A DNA stretch of 64,000 nucleotides from Sphingobacteriales bacterium (GCA_016718845.1 JADKCK010000109.1:1-64000), one strand, 5' to 3'; positions 16,481 to 26,600 are shown, numbered from the stretch's first letter. Notes: a model not told the origin generated them from the letters alone. Translations and numbers: made by a program.

Positions 16481-19138
16481 ATGGAAACAAATAAACAACA
16501 ATTACATAAAGCCATTGAGCAGTATACACAAGGTAATTACCACAATTGCCTTAGTTTGTTAACAGCAATAATGCCCATTTATTTGCAAACCGAAGATTGG
16601 GAAAACTATGCCCAAACACTACACTATATATTAGAATGTAAGTACCAAACAACAGATTACAACGAAGCCCTTGTTTTATGGCAGCAAACATTGCCTATTG
16701 TACAAACACATTGCCCAACACAAACACCCATTTGGGTAGAACTTTACAGCGTGGCAGGCAATATTTATGGCATGTTGGGCAATAGCAACGAGCAAATTAA
16801 GTACTATCAATTGGCATTAGCATCGGCATCGGAGCAAGACAAACCAAGCCTGTATAACAACATTGGTTGGGTATACCTTAATAATAAAGACTATACCAAA
16901 GCACTCGATTATTTGCTATTGGCTTATACCATTTTTACACAACAAAATAACCAAACGGCAAAATTATCGGTTATCAATCTTATAGCGGCTTCTTTTAGGC
17001 ACTTAAACAAATTGCCAAAGGCGCTTGAGTATTATTTGGAAGCCAAAGAAATTGCCCAAAAGTTGCCACAAAACAAAAATGTTCGAATTTTATCGGATTT
17101 ATACCAAAACACAGCTAAATGCTATTTTGAACTAAAAGACTATGACCTTGCCTTAACGCATTATCAAACCGCATTGAACTACTACGAACAAATACCGCAA
17201 AAAAGCAAAGCAGCTATTTACCACAACTTGGGCGATATACACAAACAACAAGGGCAATTAAAACAGGCAGAAAGCTATTACACACAAGCCCTGCACGAAG
17301 CTCAACGAGTTTATGGTACCAAACATGCTAATACAGCACACCAATATCGAACCTTAGCCGCCTTTTATACCCAACAAAATAGCTACCCAAAAGCATTGCA
17401 GTTTTACCAAGATGCGATTTGTTGTGTTTGTTCTTCTTTCAATAATCCATCTCCACAAATTAACCCAAAACTAACCGATGTGTTGTGGCACTACCGGTTG
17501 TTAGAGGCATTAGCAGGTAAAGCCAGCATTTTTGAACGATTAAGTCAAAAGCAAAAAGACCCACAAAATAGCTTTGATAATTTACAATATGCCCTTGATG
17601 CCTACCTATTAGCCGACCAATTGATTGATTATTTGCGCCGCAATTTTGAAGCCGAAGGCTCTAAATTGAACTTTGCCCAGTATGCCGCCAAAGTGTATGC
17701 CCAAGCCCTAAATACAACTATTGCACTGCACCAACGCCAACATCCAACGGCATTGGATAGCGCTTTTATGTTTTCGGAAAAAGCCAAAGCTATGGTTTTA
17801 CTCGAAAAAATAGAAGACTCAAAAGCTAAAATAACTGCCCAAATTCCACAAGAATTGCTAGACCAAGAACAACGTTTATTACAACAAATTACACATCTAA
17901 ACCGTAAAATACAACAACAACCCACCGAACTACACCTAAGAAATGCTTATTTTGATGTACAACAACAACACGAACAACTAATAGCCCAATTTAAAAACGA
18001 TTACCCCAAATATTATCAATTACAACACGATATACAAACAGTTACTATTACCCAATTGCAACAATTGCTGCAAGGTAAACAAACAGCTATTATAACCTAT
18101 TGTTTAACAGATACGGATTTACACATCTGGGTTATTACACCGCAAAACCGTTACGTGGTATCGCAACCTAAACCCGACTTGCAAAACCTGTGCAAACAGT
18201 GGCAAAAGGCAGTTAAAACCATGAACCTAAAACAATATGTAACTACCTCTGTGGCTTTGTACAATTGCCTAATAAAACCTATTGAGCAACACCTAAAAAA
18301 CACCAAAGAACTGGTAATTATTCCCGAAGCCGAGCTACTATATCTACCTTTTCAGGCATTGTTAAGCAACAATTTGCCCGAAAAATGCAACTACAGCAAC
18401 TTGCCTTATTTGCTGCATTGTTATGCTATTGGGTATCATTACTCGGCAACCTTATTGTATAATCAAAGCTATACTTCTACTCAATCCAATGTTATTGCAA
18501 ACGATGCTTATTCTTATTTGGGTATAGCACCTGTACTATATGGCAATGTAGAGGCAATGAAAGATTTACCTGATGCACAATTAGAGGTAGATGAAGTTGC
18601 CCAATTATTTACTGCTCAGCGTAAAACAGCACATACTGCACTTTACCACGATGCATCGTTGGCACAGTTTAAACAAATGGCAAAACAATATCGCTACCTA
18701 TTATTGTCTACTCATGCGTGTTACGATAATCATGCCGCCGAGCAAACCCGCATATTGTTTTCGCCTTTTAGCCAACCCAATATTTTGCAATCCAAACAAA
18801 CCGATTATTGTTTGTTTGTAAACGATGCCTATAACCTACAACTACAAGCCAATTTAGTGGTGCTAAGTGCCTGCGAAAGCGGTTTAGGCGAGCTAATTAA
18901 TGGCGAAGGAATAATGGGTATTAATAGAGGTTTTATGTATGCCGGAGCCAGTAACCTTGTTTTTACCCTCGAAAAAGTACCTGCTCGTTATGCTCGTTTA
19001 TTGATAGTAGAGTTATTTAAACAAATTTTGATGGATAAAAATTATAGGCAAGCCCTACAAATTGCGCAAACAAGCCTTGTTAATGCCGCACAACCGCCTA
19101 TTAATTGGGTATTTTTTAGCCTAATAGGGCAAATTTGA
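16481..19138 (+). CDS. TPR-CHAT domain protein (caspase-like protease)
   Basis: The 885-aa protein has no signal peptide and is therefore cytoplasmic. Residues about 90-330 carry tetratricopeptide repeats (for example YNNIGWVYLNNKDYTKALDYLLLAY, AIYHNLGDIHKQQGQLKQAESYYTQAL). A coiled coil spans about 450-510. The C-terminal CHAT domain (about 540-885) contains LLLSTHACYD with the putative catalytic His745 and VVLSACESGLGE with the putative catalytic Cys798, so the protease dyad is intact. CHAT proteins are clan CD proteases related to separase and caspases. The enzyme closes the island that starts with the sigma-like gene. Its target is not evident. The next Met after the chosen start is residue 31, which supports the leaderless start. 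Confidence 0.9.
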   Translation: METNKQQLHKAIEQYTQGNYHNCLSLLTAIMPIYLQTEDWENYAQTLHYILECKYQTTDYNEALVLWQQTLPIVQTHCPTQTPIWVELYSVAGNIYGMLGNSNEQIKYYQLALASASEQDKPSLYNNIGWVYLNNKDYTKALDYLLLAYTIFTQQNNQTAKLSVINLIAASFRHLNKLPKALEYYLEAKEIAQKLPQNKNVRILSDLYQNTAKCYFELKDYDLALTHYQTALNYYEQIPQKSKAAIYHNLGDIHKQQGQLKQAESYYTQALHEAQRVYGTKHANTAHQYRTLAAFYTQQNSYPKALQFYQDAICCVCSSFNNPSPQINPKLTDVLWHYRLLEALAGKASIFERLSQKQKDPQNSFDNLQYALDAYLLADQLIDYLRRNFEAEGSKLNFAQYAAKVYAQALNTTIALHQRQHPTALDSAFMFSEKAKAMVLLEKIEDSKAKITAQIPQELLDQEQRLLQQITHLNRKIQQQPTELHLRNAYFDVQQQHEQLIAQFKNDYPKYYQLQHDIQTVTITQLQQLLQGKQTAIITYCLTDTDLHIWVITPQNRYVVSQPKPDLQNLCKQWQKAVKTMNLKQYVTTSVALYNCLIKPIEQHLKNTKELVIIPEAELLYLPFQALLSNNLPEKCNYSNLPYLLHCYAIGYHYSATLLYNQSYTSTQSNVIANDAYSYLGIAPVLYGNVEAMKDLPDAQLEVDEVAQLFTAQRKTAHTALYHDASLAQFKQMAKQYRYLLLSTHACYDNHAAEQTRILFSPFSQPNILQSKQTDYCLFVNDAYNLQLQANLVVLSACESGLGELINGEGIMGINRGFMYAGASNLVFTLEKVPARYARLLIVELFKQILMDKNYRQALQIAQTSLVNAAQPPINWVFFSLIGQI

Positions 19139-19155
19139 GCTTTGAAATGTTCAAG

Positions 19156-19190
19156 AAAAGCTGTTTCAAAAGTATGAAACAGCTTTTTTT
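19156..19190 (+). terminator. Rho-independent terminator after TPR-CHAT
   Basis: AAAAGCTGTTTCA and TGAAACAGCTTTT with a short loop and a run of eight T. Confidence 0.85.
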
Positions 19191-19352
19191 TAGTTACATC
19201 GGCTAATTGCCGTGCTTGCTATTTGTACTCCTAAACTTTTAAGACACTTGCTTTTGAGGGAGGATATGAGGTAAAAATAAATTTTGAATTACAATTAACT
19301 TTGAAATACAAAGTAATCTCTATTTTGGTTAATTTATTTTTCTACCAAAAAA

Positions 19353-19385
19353 AATCTGCAAGGCATATAAATTACCTTGCAGATT
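19353..19385 (-). terminator. Terminator of the pirin gene
   Basis: AATCTGCAAGG / CCTTGCAGATT; on the minus strand eight T follow the stem. It lies just behind the stop of the pirin-family gene. The stretch 19190-19350 shows nothing else. Confidence 0.75.
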
Positions 19386-19413
19386 AAGCTATACTAAAAA
19401 TTCAAATTATCTA

Positions 19414-20268
19414 TTATCCAGCTAAAAATCCCATTTTGCCTTGTCTATAATCGCGCATTGCTTCCAAAAGTTCGGTTTGGGTGTTCATTACAAACGGACC
19501 ATGTGTCACCAAAGGCTCGTTGATGGGCGTCCCTGCCATCAGTAATATTTTAGTGGGGTTTATTGCCTCTAACAAAATAGCTCCTTCGGTTTGGTCAAAA
19601 TTTAACAGCGAATGAGCTGTTTCAAGCAATTTTTCGTTGATGCGTACCTTGCCCTCAAGTACATAAATAGCCACATTGTTTTGTGCTGGCAGAGACGGCA
19701 GATTAAAGCTGCTGTTTGCGTCCATAGTAATCATGGCAGTTAGTACGTCTGATTTGGCAGGTCCTTTTTTATCCTCAAAACTACCCGACACCAACCTAAA
19801 AGCTACCCCTTCTTTTTCTATCAACACTATTTCTTTTTGGGTGATGGGTTGATACGATGGGGTATTCATTTTTTCGGCGGCGGGTAGGTTAATCCAAAGT
19901 TGTATGCCTTGGTATTTACCTCCTTTTTGGGCAAACGATTTAGCTATTTTTTCGCTATGAATAATACCTCTGCCGGCGTTTATCCATTGTACTTCGTTGT
20001 TGCCAATAACGGCACTGTTGCCCAACGAGTCGTTGTGTTCTATTGCCCCATCAAACATGTAAGTAATAGGGCAAAATCCTCGATGTGGATGCGGCGGCAC
20101 ATAAAAACTATCATCGCCCGGTTCTATCTCAAAATTAAAATGATGCAACAATATAAACGGGCTTATTTGCTCTAAACCACGCAGCGGAAAAGCCTGCCTA
20201 ATAACATGATGCCCTAATGCTGCTTCGGGAGCAGTGTGTGTACTTTTTATTTTTCGGTAATTGCTCAT
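19414..20268 (-). CDS. Pirin family cupin protein
   Basis: The 284-aa protein has the two-cupin pirin architecture. The metal-binding N-terminal cupin motif is visible: HPHRGFCPITYMFDGAIEHNDSLGN, followed by QWINAGRGIIHSE. These histidines and the glutamate bind iron or nickel in characterised pirins, several of which oxidise quercetin. A second cupin (about 185-265) follows, ending near LLMAGTPINEPLVTHGPFVMNT, a typical pirin C-terminus. It is a monocistronic housekeeping-type gene with its own terminator and no obvious link to its neighbours. Confidence 0.93.
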   Translation of the reverse strand: MSNYRKIKSTHTAPEAALGHHVIRQAFPLRGLEQISPFILLHHFNFEIEPGDDSFYVPPHPHRGFCPITYMFDGAIEHNDSLGNSAVIGNNEVQWINAGRGIIHSEKIAKSFAQKGGKYQGIQLWINLPAAEKMNTPSYQPITQKEIVLIEKEGVAFRLVSGSFEDKKGPAKSDVLTAMITMDANSSFNLPSLPAQNNVAIYVLEGKVRINEKLLETAHSLLNFDQTEGAILLEAINPTKILLMAGTPINEPLVTHGPFVMNTQTELLEAMRDYRQGKMGFLAG

Positions 20269-20454
20269 TGTTTGTTTTAGCTTTTATTGACCTATTGTTT
20301 TGCTAACAGTACAACAATAAAATGGAAATTTAGTTCACTCCCTATTTTTGCCAAAATTTAACCATTATTAAGGAGCAATAAATTAAGTTTATGGCTGTAA
20401 ATTGCCATTTAATTTGTACCTTTATGCCGCCAAAAAAACATTAATTAGTCTTTT

Positions 20455-20512
20455 TTAAGCAAATACTCATTACCCCAAATACGGAATTACTCATTTACGT
20501 AAATACTTATCA
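20455..20512. repeat. AT-rich repeat cluster 7, upstream of the recombinase
   Basis: Contains TTTTAAGCAAATACTCATT and ATTACTCATTTACGTAAATAC, the same words as the clusters at rep/par. It ends 11 bp before the recombinase start codon. It may be the recombinase's own crossover site, a resolution site, or a shared operator. Confidence 0.55.
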
Positions 20513-20523
20513 AAAACACCAAT

Positions 20524-21483
20524 ATGCCCAATACACCATCTTTACTCGATAACAAACACCCACACGATAGGGGAGGAGCAGCCGAATCGTTGTTGAGCAA
20601 TTTTGTTGCTCCTAACTCGCTGCGAGCCTATTGTGTAGATTTTGAACAGTTTGAAACTTGGTGCATAAGCGTAGAGCAAACCGCGCTACCAGCCACCACC
20701 AGCACCATTATTAGTTATGTAGAATACCTAATAGAAGCCCCCGATATCTACAAAGTAGACACCATTAAGCGCAAAATATACGCCATTAGCTCGGTGCATA
20801 AAGTTGCCGACCTACCCACACCCGTTACTGCCAAAGTACGCAAAATGTTGGGTGCTTTACAGCGCAAGCGCTCGGGCGAGCAACAACAGGCAATACCCGC
20901 CCTTAGCGATTATATGGCACAAGCCATAAGGCTGATAGACCCCGACACCAACAAAGGCAAACGCGACCAAGCTGTTTTGTTGTTGGGCTTTGTGGGCTGT
21001 TTTCGGCGGTCGGAGTTGGCAGCTATCAAAATTGCCGATATTGATTTTTCGCACAAAGGTGCTACCATTACTATTTGGGGCAGCAAAACCGACCACACCG
21101 GCGGAGGCATGGTAAAAGCAATACCCTATAGTAGTCACCCCGAACTTTGCCCCGTGCGGGCTTTGCAATCGTGGATAGCCGCCGCACAACTTACCGAACA
21201 ACATCACCTGTTTGTGAGCATTGCCAAAGGCGACCACATAAAACCCGACTCGCCCTGCGATGCCGAAGGTAAAATGATTAATCGAATTATAAAAACATAT
21301 TTAGGCAATAATTATAGTGGACACTCGCTGCGAGTAGGTTTTGCGGTGCAGGCTTACGAAAACGGAGCAAGCGGCTTGCACATACAACAACAAGGCGGCT
21401 GGCGTACCGATACCATGGTAAAACGATACGTGCGCAAATCGGATATATGGCGCGAAAATGCCGCCTTTAAGTTGGGTTTGTGA
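20524..21483 (+). CDS. Tyrosine recombinase (XerC/D-like integrase)
   Basis: The 319-aa protein has an N-terminal SAM-like core-binding domain (about 20-115) and a catalytic domain with the active-site residues: Arg161 (GCFRRSELAAI), His267/Arg270 (GHSLRVGF), Trp293 in place of the second His (GGWRTDTM) and nucleophile Tyr302 (VKRYVR). On a plasmid such enzymes typically resolve multimers or integrate elements. The AT-rich repeats upstream resemble those around the rep and par genes, supporting a role in plasmid maintenance. A bidirectional terminator follows. Confidence 0.92.
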   Translation: MPNTPSLLDNKHPHDRGGAAESLLSNFVAPNSLRAYCVDFEQFETWCISVEQTALPATTSTIISYVEYLIEAPDIYKVDTIKRKIYAISSVHKVADLPTPVTAKVRKMLGALQRKRSGEQQQAIPALSDYMAQAIRLIDPDTNKGKRDQAVLLLGFVGCFRRSELAAIKIADIDFSHKGATITIWGSKTDHTGGGMVKAIPYSSHPELCPVRALQSWIAAAQLTEQHHLFVSIAKGDHIKPDSPCDAEGKMINRIIKTYLGNNYSGHSLRVGFAVQAYENGASGLHIQQQGGWRTDTMVKRYVRKSDIWRENAAFKLGL

Positions 21484-21505
21484 TTACGTTGTGTAGCACA
21501 AAAAA

Positions 21506-21545
21506 AATCTCCTAAATACTTTTAAAATATTTAGGAGATTTTTTA
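21506..21545. terminator. Bidirectional terminator
   Basis: AATCTCCTAAATA and TATTTAGGAGATT with A-rich and T-rich flanks. It serves the recombinase gene (plus) and the convergent tectonin-like gene (minus). Confidence 0.85.
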
Positions 21546-21563
21546 CAATACATGTCGTATAAA

Positions 21564-22301
21564 TTATCTTGTTCTGAACAGTTGGCTATCTAAACCAACA
21601 ACAGCTATTTTTGTGCGATTGGCGGTAATGTCTAAACCATAGCCACTACCTACGCGTGTCCAGATATTGTTTTTTAGTTCAAAAACGCTATCATCCATAC
21701 CAATTACAAATAATTTGCTTGTTGTTGCATCAATAGCAACACGTTTGCCATAACCACCACCTGGTACCAAATCAAAACCAGAACCATTGCCTTTGTAAAT
21801 TTGGTTGTCCATGCCAATAACATAAGGTACGCCGCGATGCACCGCCAAATCTAAACCTGCACCGTTGGGGTATTGCACCCACGAGCTGCCGTTGAACGAA
21901 AAGATGGTATTGTCCATGCCAATTACCCAAACTATGCCTGTGTTGGCATCAACTGCAATGCGTTTGCCATAACCGCCACCCGGTAACAAATCAAAACCAG
22001 AACCATTGCCTTTGTAAATTTGGTTATCCATACCAATTACATAAGGTACGCCGTTGTAGGCTGCCACATCTAAACCTGCACCGTTGGGATACTGTATCCA
22101 AGAGCTGCCGTTGTACGAAAAGATGGTATTGTCCATACCAATTACCCAAAGATTACCGTTGGCTTCGGAGGTAATTTGCTTAGCATAACCGCCACCGGGT
22201 AATAAATCCCATACTACGCCGCCAGCTGTACGACCACTTTGAGCAAATGTTGTTTGAAAAGAAAAAAGGATAGCAAGTGTGATTAAAAATAAATTTTTCA
22301 T
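21564..22301 (-). CDS. Secreted tectonin-like beta-propeller protein
   Basis: The 245-aa protein has a signal peptide ending TFAQ at residue 21. The mature part is made of about six repeats of 34-38 residues, alternating WVIGMDNTIFSYNGSSWxQYPNGAGLD and YVIGMDNQIYKGNGSGFDLLPGGGYGKRI. This is the tectonin/tachylectin pattern, which forms a single six-bladed propeller; known members bind lipopolysaccharide or methylated glycans. There is no T9SS domain, so the destination is uncertain. The repeats are very alike at DNA level, suggesting recent amplification. Confidence 0.82.
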   Translation of the reverse strand: MKNLFLITLAILFSFQTTFAQSGRTAGGVVWDLLPGGGYAKQITSEANGNLWVIGMDNTIFSYNGSSWIQYPNGAGLDVAAYNGVPYVIGMDNQIYKGNGSGFDLLPGGGYGKRIAVDANTGIVWVIGMDNTIFSFNGSSWVQYPNGAGLDLAVHRGVPYVIGMDNQIYKGNGSGFDLVPGGGYGKRVAIDATTSKLFVIGMDDSVFELKNNIWTRVGSGYGLDITANRTKIAVVGLDSQLFRTR

Positions 22302-22442
22302 CTGTTGTGAGTTAATTTAATTGTTGAATGGTTGTGCGTTGCGTTTGCCGCACAATTGGTATATTACCCAAATAAACTCAAATGTTACCTTGCAAAGCCA
22401 TCTTTTTCAAAAAAACAATTTGATGATGATTATAGCACTAAA

Positions 22443-22474
22443 AACCCGCACTACTTTTTTAGGTAGTGCGGGTT
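22443..22474 (-). terminator. Terminator of the PKD lipoprotein gene
   Basis: AACCCGCACTAC / GTAGTGCGGGTT, followed on the minus strand by TTTTAG. Confidence 0.75.
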
Positions 22475-22497
22475 GTGGGTGCATGAAAAAATTTGTT

Positions 22498-22845
22498 TTA
22501 TTGAACGCTTATTGTTTGAGACTCGAAGATGTTTCCTTTTTTAACAAAACCCACATAGTCTTTTCGTTTAGCGTGCAAAGTTACGGTGTATGTTCCGGGT
22601 GTAGTGTATTGATGCGAAATTGTCGGCGAACTGGTAGTGGTATCTGTTGTTCCGTCGCCAAATGTCCATGTATAGAACGAAGTTAACTCTGAGCAACTTG
22701 CATCAAAAAAAACATCGGTATTGGTGGTAATGTTTGTTGGCGAATAGGTAAAGCAAGCATTAGTTGGTTTTGAGCAAGCTGTATAAAGTATCGCAAATGA
22801 AGTACTTATTAAAAAAAGTATCGATAACTTGGTTATTCTTTTCAT
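22498..22845 (-). CDS. PKD-domain lipoprotein
   Basis: The 115-aa protein has a signal sequence with lipobox YTAC (Cys24), so it is probably anchored in a membrane. Residues 32-115 form one PKD domain: CFTYSPTNITTNTDVFFDAS, YTWTFGDGTT (the WxFGDG hallmark), SHQYTTPGTYTVTLHA. PKD domains mediate protein or polysaccharide contacts. It is a single-domain minimal example without a catalytic part. It faces away from the glucan locus and has its own terminator. Confidence 0.85.
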   Translation of the reverse strand: MKRITKLSILFLISTSFAILYTACSKPTNACFTYSPTNITTNTDVFFDASCSELTSFYTWTFGDGTTDTTTSSPTISHQYTTPGTYTVTLHAKRKDYVGFVKKGNIFESQTISVQ

Positions 22846-23296
22846 TGCTGCATTGGTTTTATATAATATTAAAAAACAAATTAAACTTGTATTTTGTAGT
22901 TTTTAGCTGAAATATGCCACAAAAGTACTGATTTATTAAACAAAATCGCCTTTTTTTTGTTTCCGTAAAAAATTGTGCTGTTGGTGCTATAAGTAGATAT
23001 TGAATGACCGTTTTAAGCGTCTGTATGTATCAACTATACTTACCTAAGTAACTAAATTTATGTGGAACTATGCATACGCTTGGGTAGGAGAGGAGTTGAT
23101 TATTTGTGCTATTGACTGAGGTTGGTAACTTAAACAAAAAGCCTGACTGCTATAAGCAATTGAGTGAAAACTACACACAGTTACAATCTCAAACAAATAT
23201 TTGGCAAAAGATAGGGTAATTATGCGTCATATAATGTCCGATAAGTTTAAAGCAACTTTTTTTTGATGGTACTTTAACAAATTGTGTAGAAATTAT

Positions 23297-23304
23297 TACC
23301 TTTG
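23297..23304 (+). promoter_or_regulatory. Candidate -7 element of the glucan operon
   Basis: TACCTTTG matches the Bacteroidota -7 consensus. If used, the first gene would have a leader of about 380 nt. No clear -33 TTTG is seen at the right spacing. Confidence 0.45.
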
Positions 23305-23428
23305 CTCGTCAGTACGCAAGCGGAAGAATTGTACAGCCCCAATAGTAGGGATAGAGTCACTCAAAAAGGTATCGTCTGTGACGCAATCACAGTCAGATTC
23401 GAGTATTACAGTCAATTTGGTTTATCAC

Positions 23429-23480
23429 GTGGTGTTCATCAAGTCAAAACAGCTGTGGTGTTCATCAAGTCAAAACAGCT
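23429..23480 (+). repeat. Perfect 26-bp tandem duplication in the glucan-operon leader
   Basis: Two identical 26-bp units (23429-23454 and 23455-23480), each GTGGTGTTCATC followed by AAGTCAAAACAGCT, inside the presumed 5' leader. Confidence 0.85.
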
Positions 23481-23689
23481 TAGTCTCCTTCCAATAACCC
23501 TCCCATCTTCCTACAATATAAGCTCCAAAGTAACAAATTCAAATACCTGTAAATACAGTAATCTATTTACGACAATGTATTGTCAAGTTGTTTGAAGGTT
23601 ATAAAAAAACACAAACTTATCTTCCTATACCTTGTTTATAGGTCAAATATACACACACAAAGTAGTAACCGTTTAAATAAAAAAAACGT

Positions 23690-26600
23690 ATGAGAAAAAT
23701 CATTTACTTGTTATGCTTTTTAAGTTTTTCAATTTCTCTATTGGCGCAATCCAACAAAGTGTCTGTTAATAAAGAAGTAAACGGACTACAATTGTCGGTT
23801 GATGGAAAAAAAATGATGGTTAATGGCATGAATTGGGACTACTTTCCGATAGGTACTAACTATACCTATAGTTTATGGTCACAACCCGATGCTTTCATCA
23901 AACAGGCACTCGACGACGAAATGTCACTCCTAAAAAACATGGGTGTTAACGCCATTCGGGTATATACTGGTATTCAGCCAAAATGGATACAGTATATCTA
24001 CGAAACCTACGGTATTTACACTATGGTCAATCACTCTTTTGGGCGATATGGGCTTAGCTTAGAAGGTACTTGGGTAGCAAATACCGAGTATTCTGACCCA
24101 AGAACAAAAGAATTATTACTCAAGGAGGTTACCGCGCTTGCCCAGGAGTATAAAAATACACCGGGGCTTTTGCTATTTTTATTAGGCAACGAAAACAACT
24201 ATGGCTTATTTTGGGATGGTGCCGAAACCGAAGACATTCCGTTAGAAGACCAAAAAGCAACGATAAGAGCACGTGCTATGTACGAGCTATTTAACGAAGC
24301 CGCTTTGGCTATAAAAGTCATAGACAAGACTCATCCCGTAGCTATTTGCAATGGCGATTTACTTTTTCTCAGTATCATTGCCGAAGAATGTAAAGATGTG
24401 GATATACTTGGCTTAAACATGTATAGAGGTATATCTTTTACAGATGCTTTTGACCGAGTAAAAAAAGAATACGGCAAACCCATCTTATTTACCGAGTTCG
24501 GCTCCGATGCCTTCAACGAAATTTCAAACGATGAAGACCAGCAAGCCCAATCCAACTTTTTGGTAAACAACTGGCGCGAAATTTACGAAAATGCGGCAGG
24601 CTTAGGTAAAGCAGGCAACTGCTTAGGCGGCTTCACTTTTCAATTTAGCGATGGATGGTGGAAATTTAAGCAAACCAGCAACTTAGATGTACACGATAGC
24701 AACGCCTCGTGGTCAAATGGTGGCTACTATAGTGATTACCAAAAAGGCGAAAACAATATGAACGAAGAGTGGTTTGGCATTTGTGCAAAAGGCTCAACCA
24801 ACGAAGCCGGCTACTATCAGTTATTTCCCCGAGCTGCCTATTATGCACTAAAGGAAATACACCAGCTAAATCCATACGCCGATGGTACAAACTTAACCAC
24901 CACACAAGGACTTTTCTCCAATCTTCAGCAAGCCGATTTTCTTTTAAAAGCAAGAGGTGACAAAGCCGCATTGGAAGGCGACCGAATAAAAAAGATACGA
25001 CTAAGCCGCTTTACCGCAGAAATGACAACCTTTAATACAGGCGGAAACCTAATTACAACCCCCAAAAATCCCGACCCTAATAACCCCGTCTATCCCAACC
25101 AATTAGGCTTCGACCACATGCAATCGTTTTACATAGGTATTGAGGCTAATCCAACGCCCAATTTAACCGCCAATGTAGAATTTAACCTATTGGGTAATGT
25201 GGCTCAAAATCCCATAGACCAAATATTTTACGAAAACAGAGGTCGACCTATTCAGCTACAAAACAACAATAACGGAAACGTAGTTGTAGAATCACTAAAC
25301 CGAATTCAGATATATCGGGCAAGTTATCAATGGAACCACAAATGGTTCAACCTCAATGGCTTTTACCGTACAGGTCATTATCATTGGGGTTATGAGGGCG
25401 ACTTCTTTGGTCTTTACCCCGAAGCCAACTATGGACCACAGATTGATATTTATAATGGTATAGCACCTTTTGGCTTTGAAATAGCTGCCAAAAAACAACT
25501 TAGTGGTTTAAAGTTAGCTTTTGGGCCGCAACTATGGTGGGGAGCAAACCCTGCTGTATTGCTCAAATACAGCAAAACCGTTGCTAAATTTAATCTAACA
25601 GGTGTATTCCACGAAGACCTAGAACAACTTGGACTCACCGAAAGTTCTTTTGCCATTCCACAACCCAAAACCCGAAGACTTACCCTGCACGCAAACAGGC
25701 AATTTGGTAAGTTTATCATGGACTTGGGCGGTATTTGGGGAGGGCAACCCCTTAACGGAAGAGAATTTCAGGTTGTAAGAGGCGAAGAGGGTAATTACAC
25801 AGTTTATAAAGACCAAATTAAAACCGAAGATAATTTTGGCGGAAAAATTAAGCTGTCGTACGTAGGCGGCAAATTCAACTGGTATGCTCAGTCTGCTGTA
25901 ATGGGTTTAGTAGCTCAGGGAGGAGCAGACTATACCAAAACCTTCACCGGCTGGCGCTTAAAAGATAGCGGTAGCGGAAACCAATATAATGTACTTTCGG
26001 GTTTTACTTACACGGTAGGCAAACTTCAAATTGCCCCTAATTTCCTTTGGCAAAAACCCATCGAAGGACCCTTACCAAGTAATGTACCTGCTCCGGGACG
26101 ACCCCGAAATATAATCGACGACCCCTTTGTAGTAAGAGGAAACAGAGAACAAATAGCAGGAGAACTTTTACTTACCTACGACCCTACGCCCGGAACATGG
26201 ATGTACGAATGGGATAACGACCGTTCAGAAGATTCTAAATTTGCCGTAAGTGCAGGTGTTGTATACCGTCATTTACCCACCATACAAGATGCCGCCATTG
26301 GTATATTTCCCGATGGGCGTACTACTTTCGCCTTTCCTGGCTCTGCCCCTGCCAATGATTTGTGGGAGCTAAATGCCCGATTGGTTTCTAAAATAAACAG
26401 CGACTTTGCCTTTATAGCCAACCTATATACTGGCGACGCACAAGCAAATGGCAGCGACCCAAGAACCATCAGGCGTTATGGTATGGATTTACGTGCCATA
26501 TACAAAAAGCTAAAACTAAACTCCTTTGTGCGGGTTAACGATTGGGGTCCATATGATTATCATCGAGATTTTAACCTCACCTTTCCATTACAGTTGATGG

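Larger units (their letters stand above)
22846..23689. other. Long intergenic region upstream of the glucan locus
   Basis: 844 bp without a supported gene. It contains the words GGGTAGGAGAGGAG (23082-23095) and ATAATGTCCGATAA (23231-23244), a TACCTTTG promoter element (23297-23304), and a perfect 26-bp tandem duplication (23429-23480). No regulator gene is present here. Confidence 0.6.

Noticed and set aside
20455..21483. Integrated element bounded by the tyrosine recombinase
   Set aside because: I found no matching att-like direct repeat pair and no tRNA gene; multimer resolution on a plasmid is simpler.
22321..22686. 121-aa plus-strand frame antisense to the PKD lipoprotein
   Set aside because: It crosses the terminator hairpin and opposes a gene with a clear PKD domain.
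23282..23595. Two small frames in the glucan-operon leader
   Set aside because: They cross the tandem 26-bp duplication, lack start context and have no recognisable composition.
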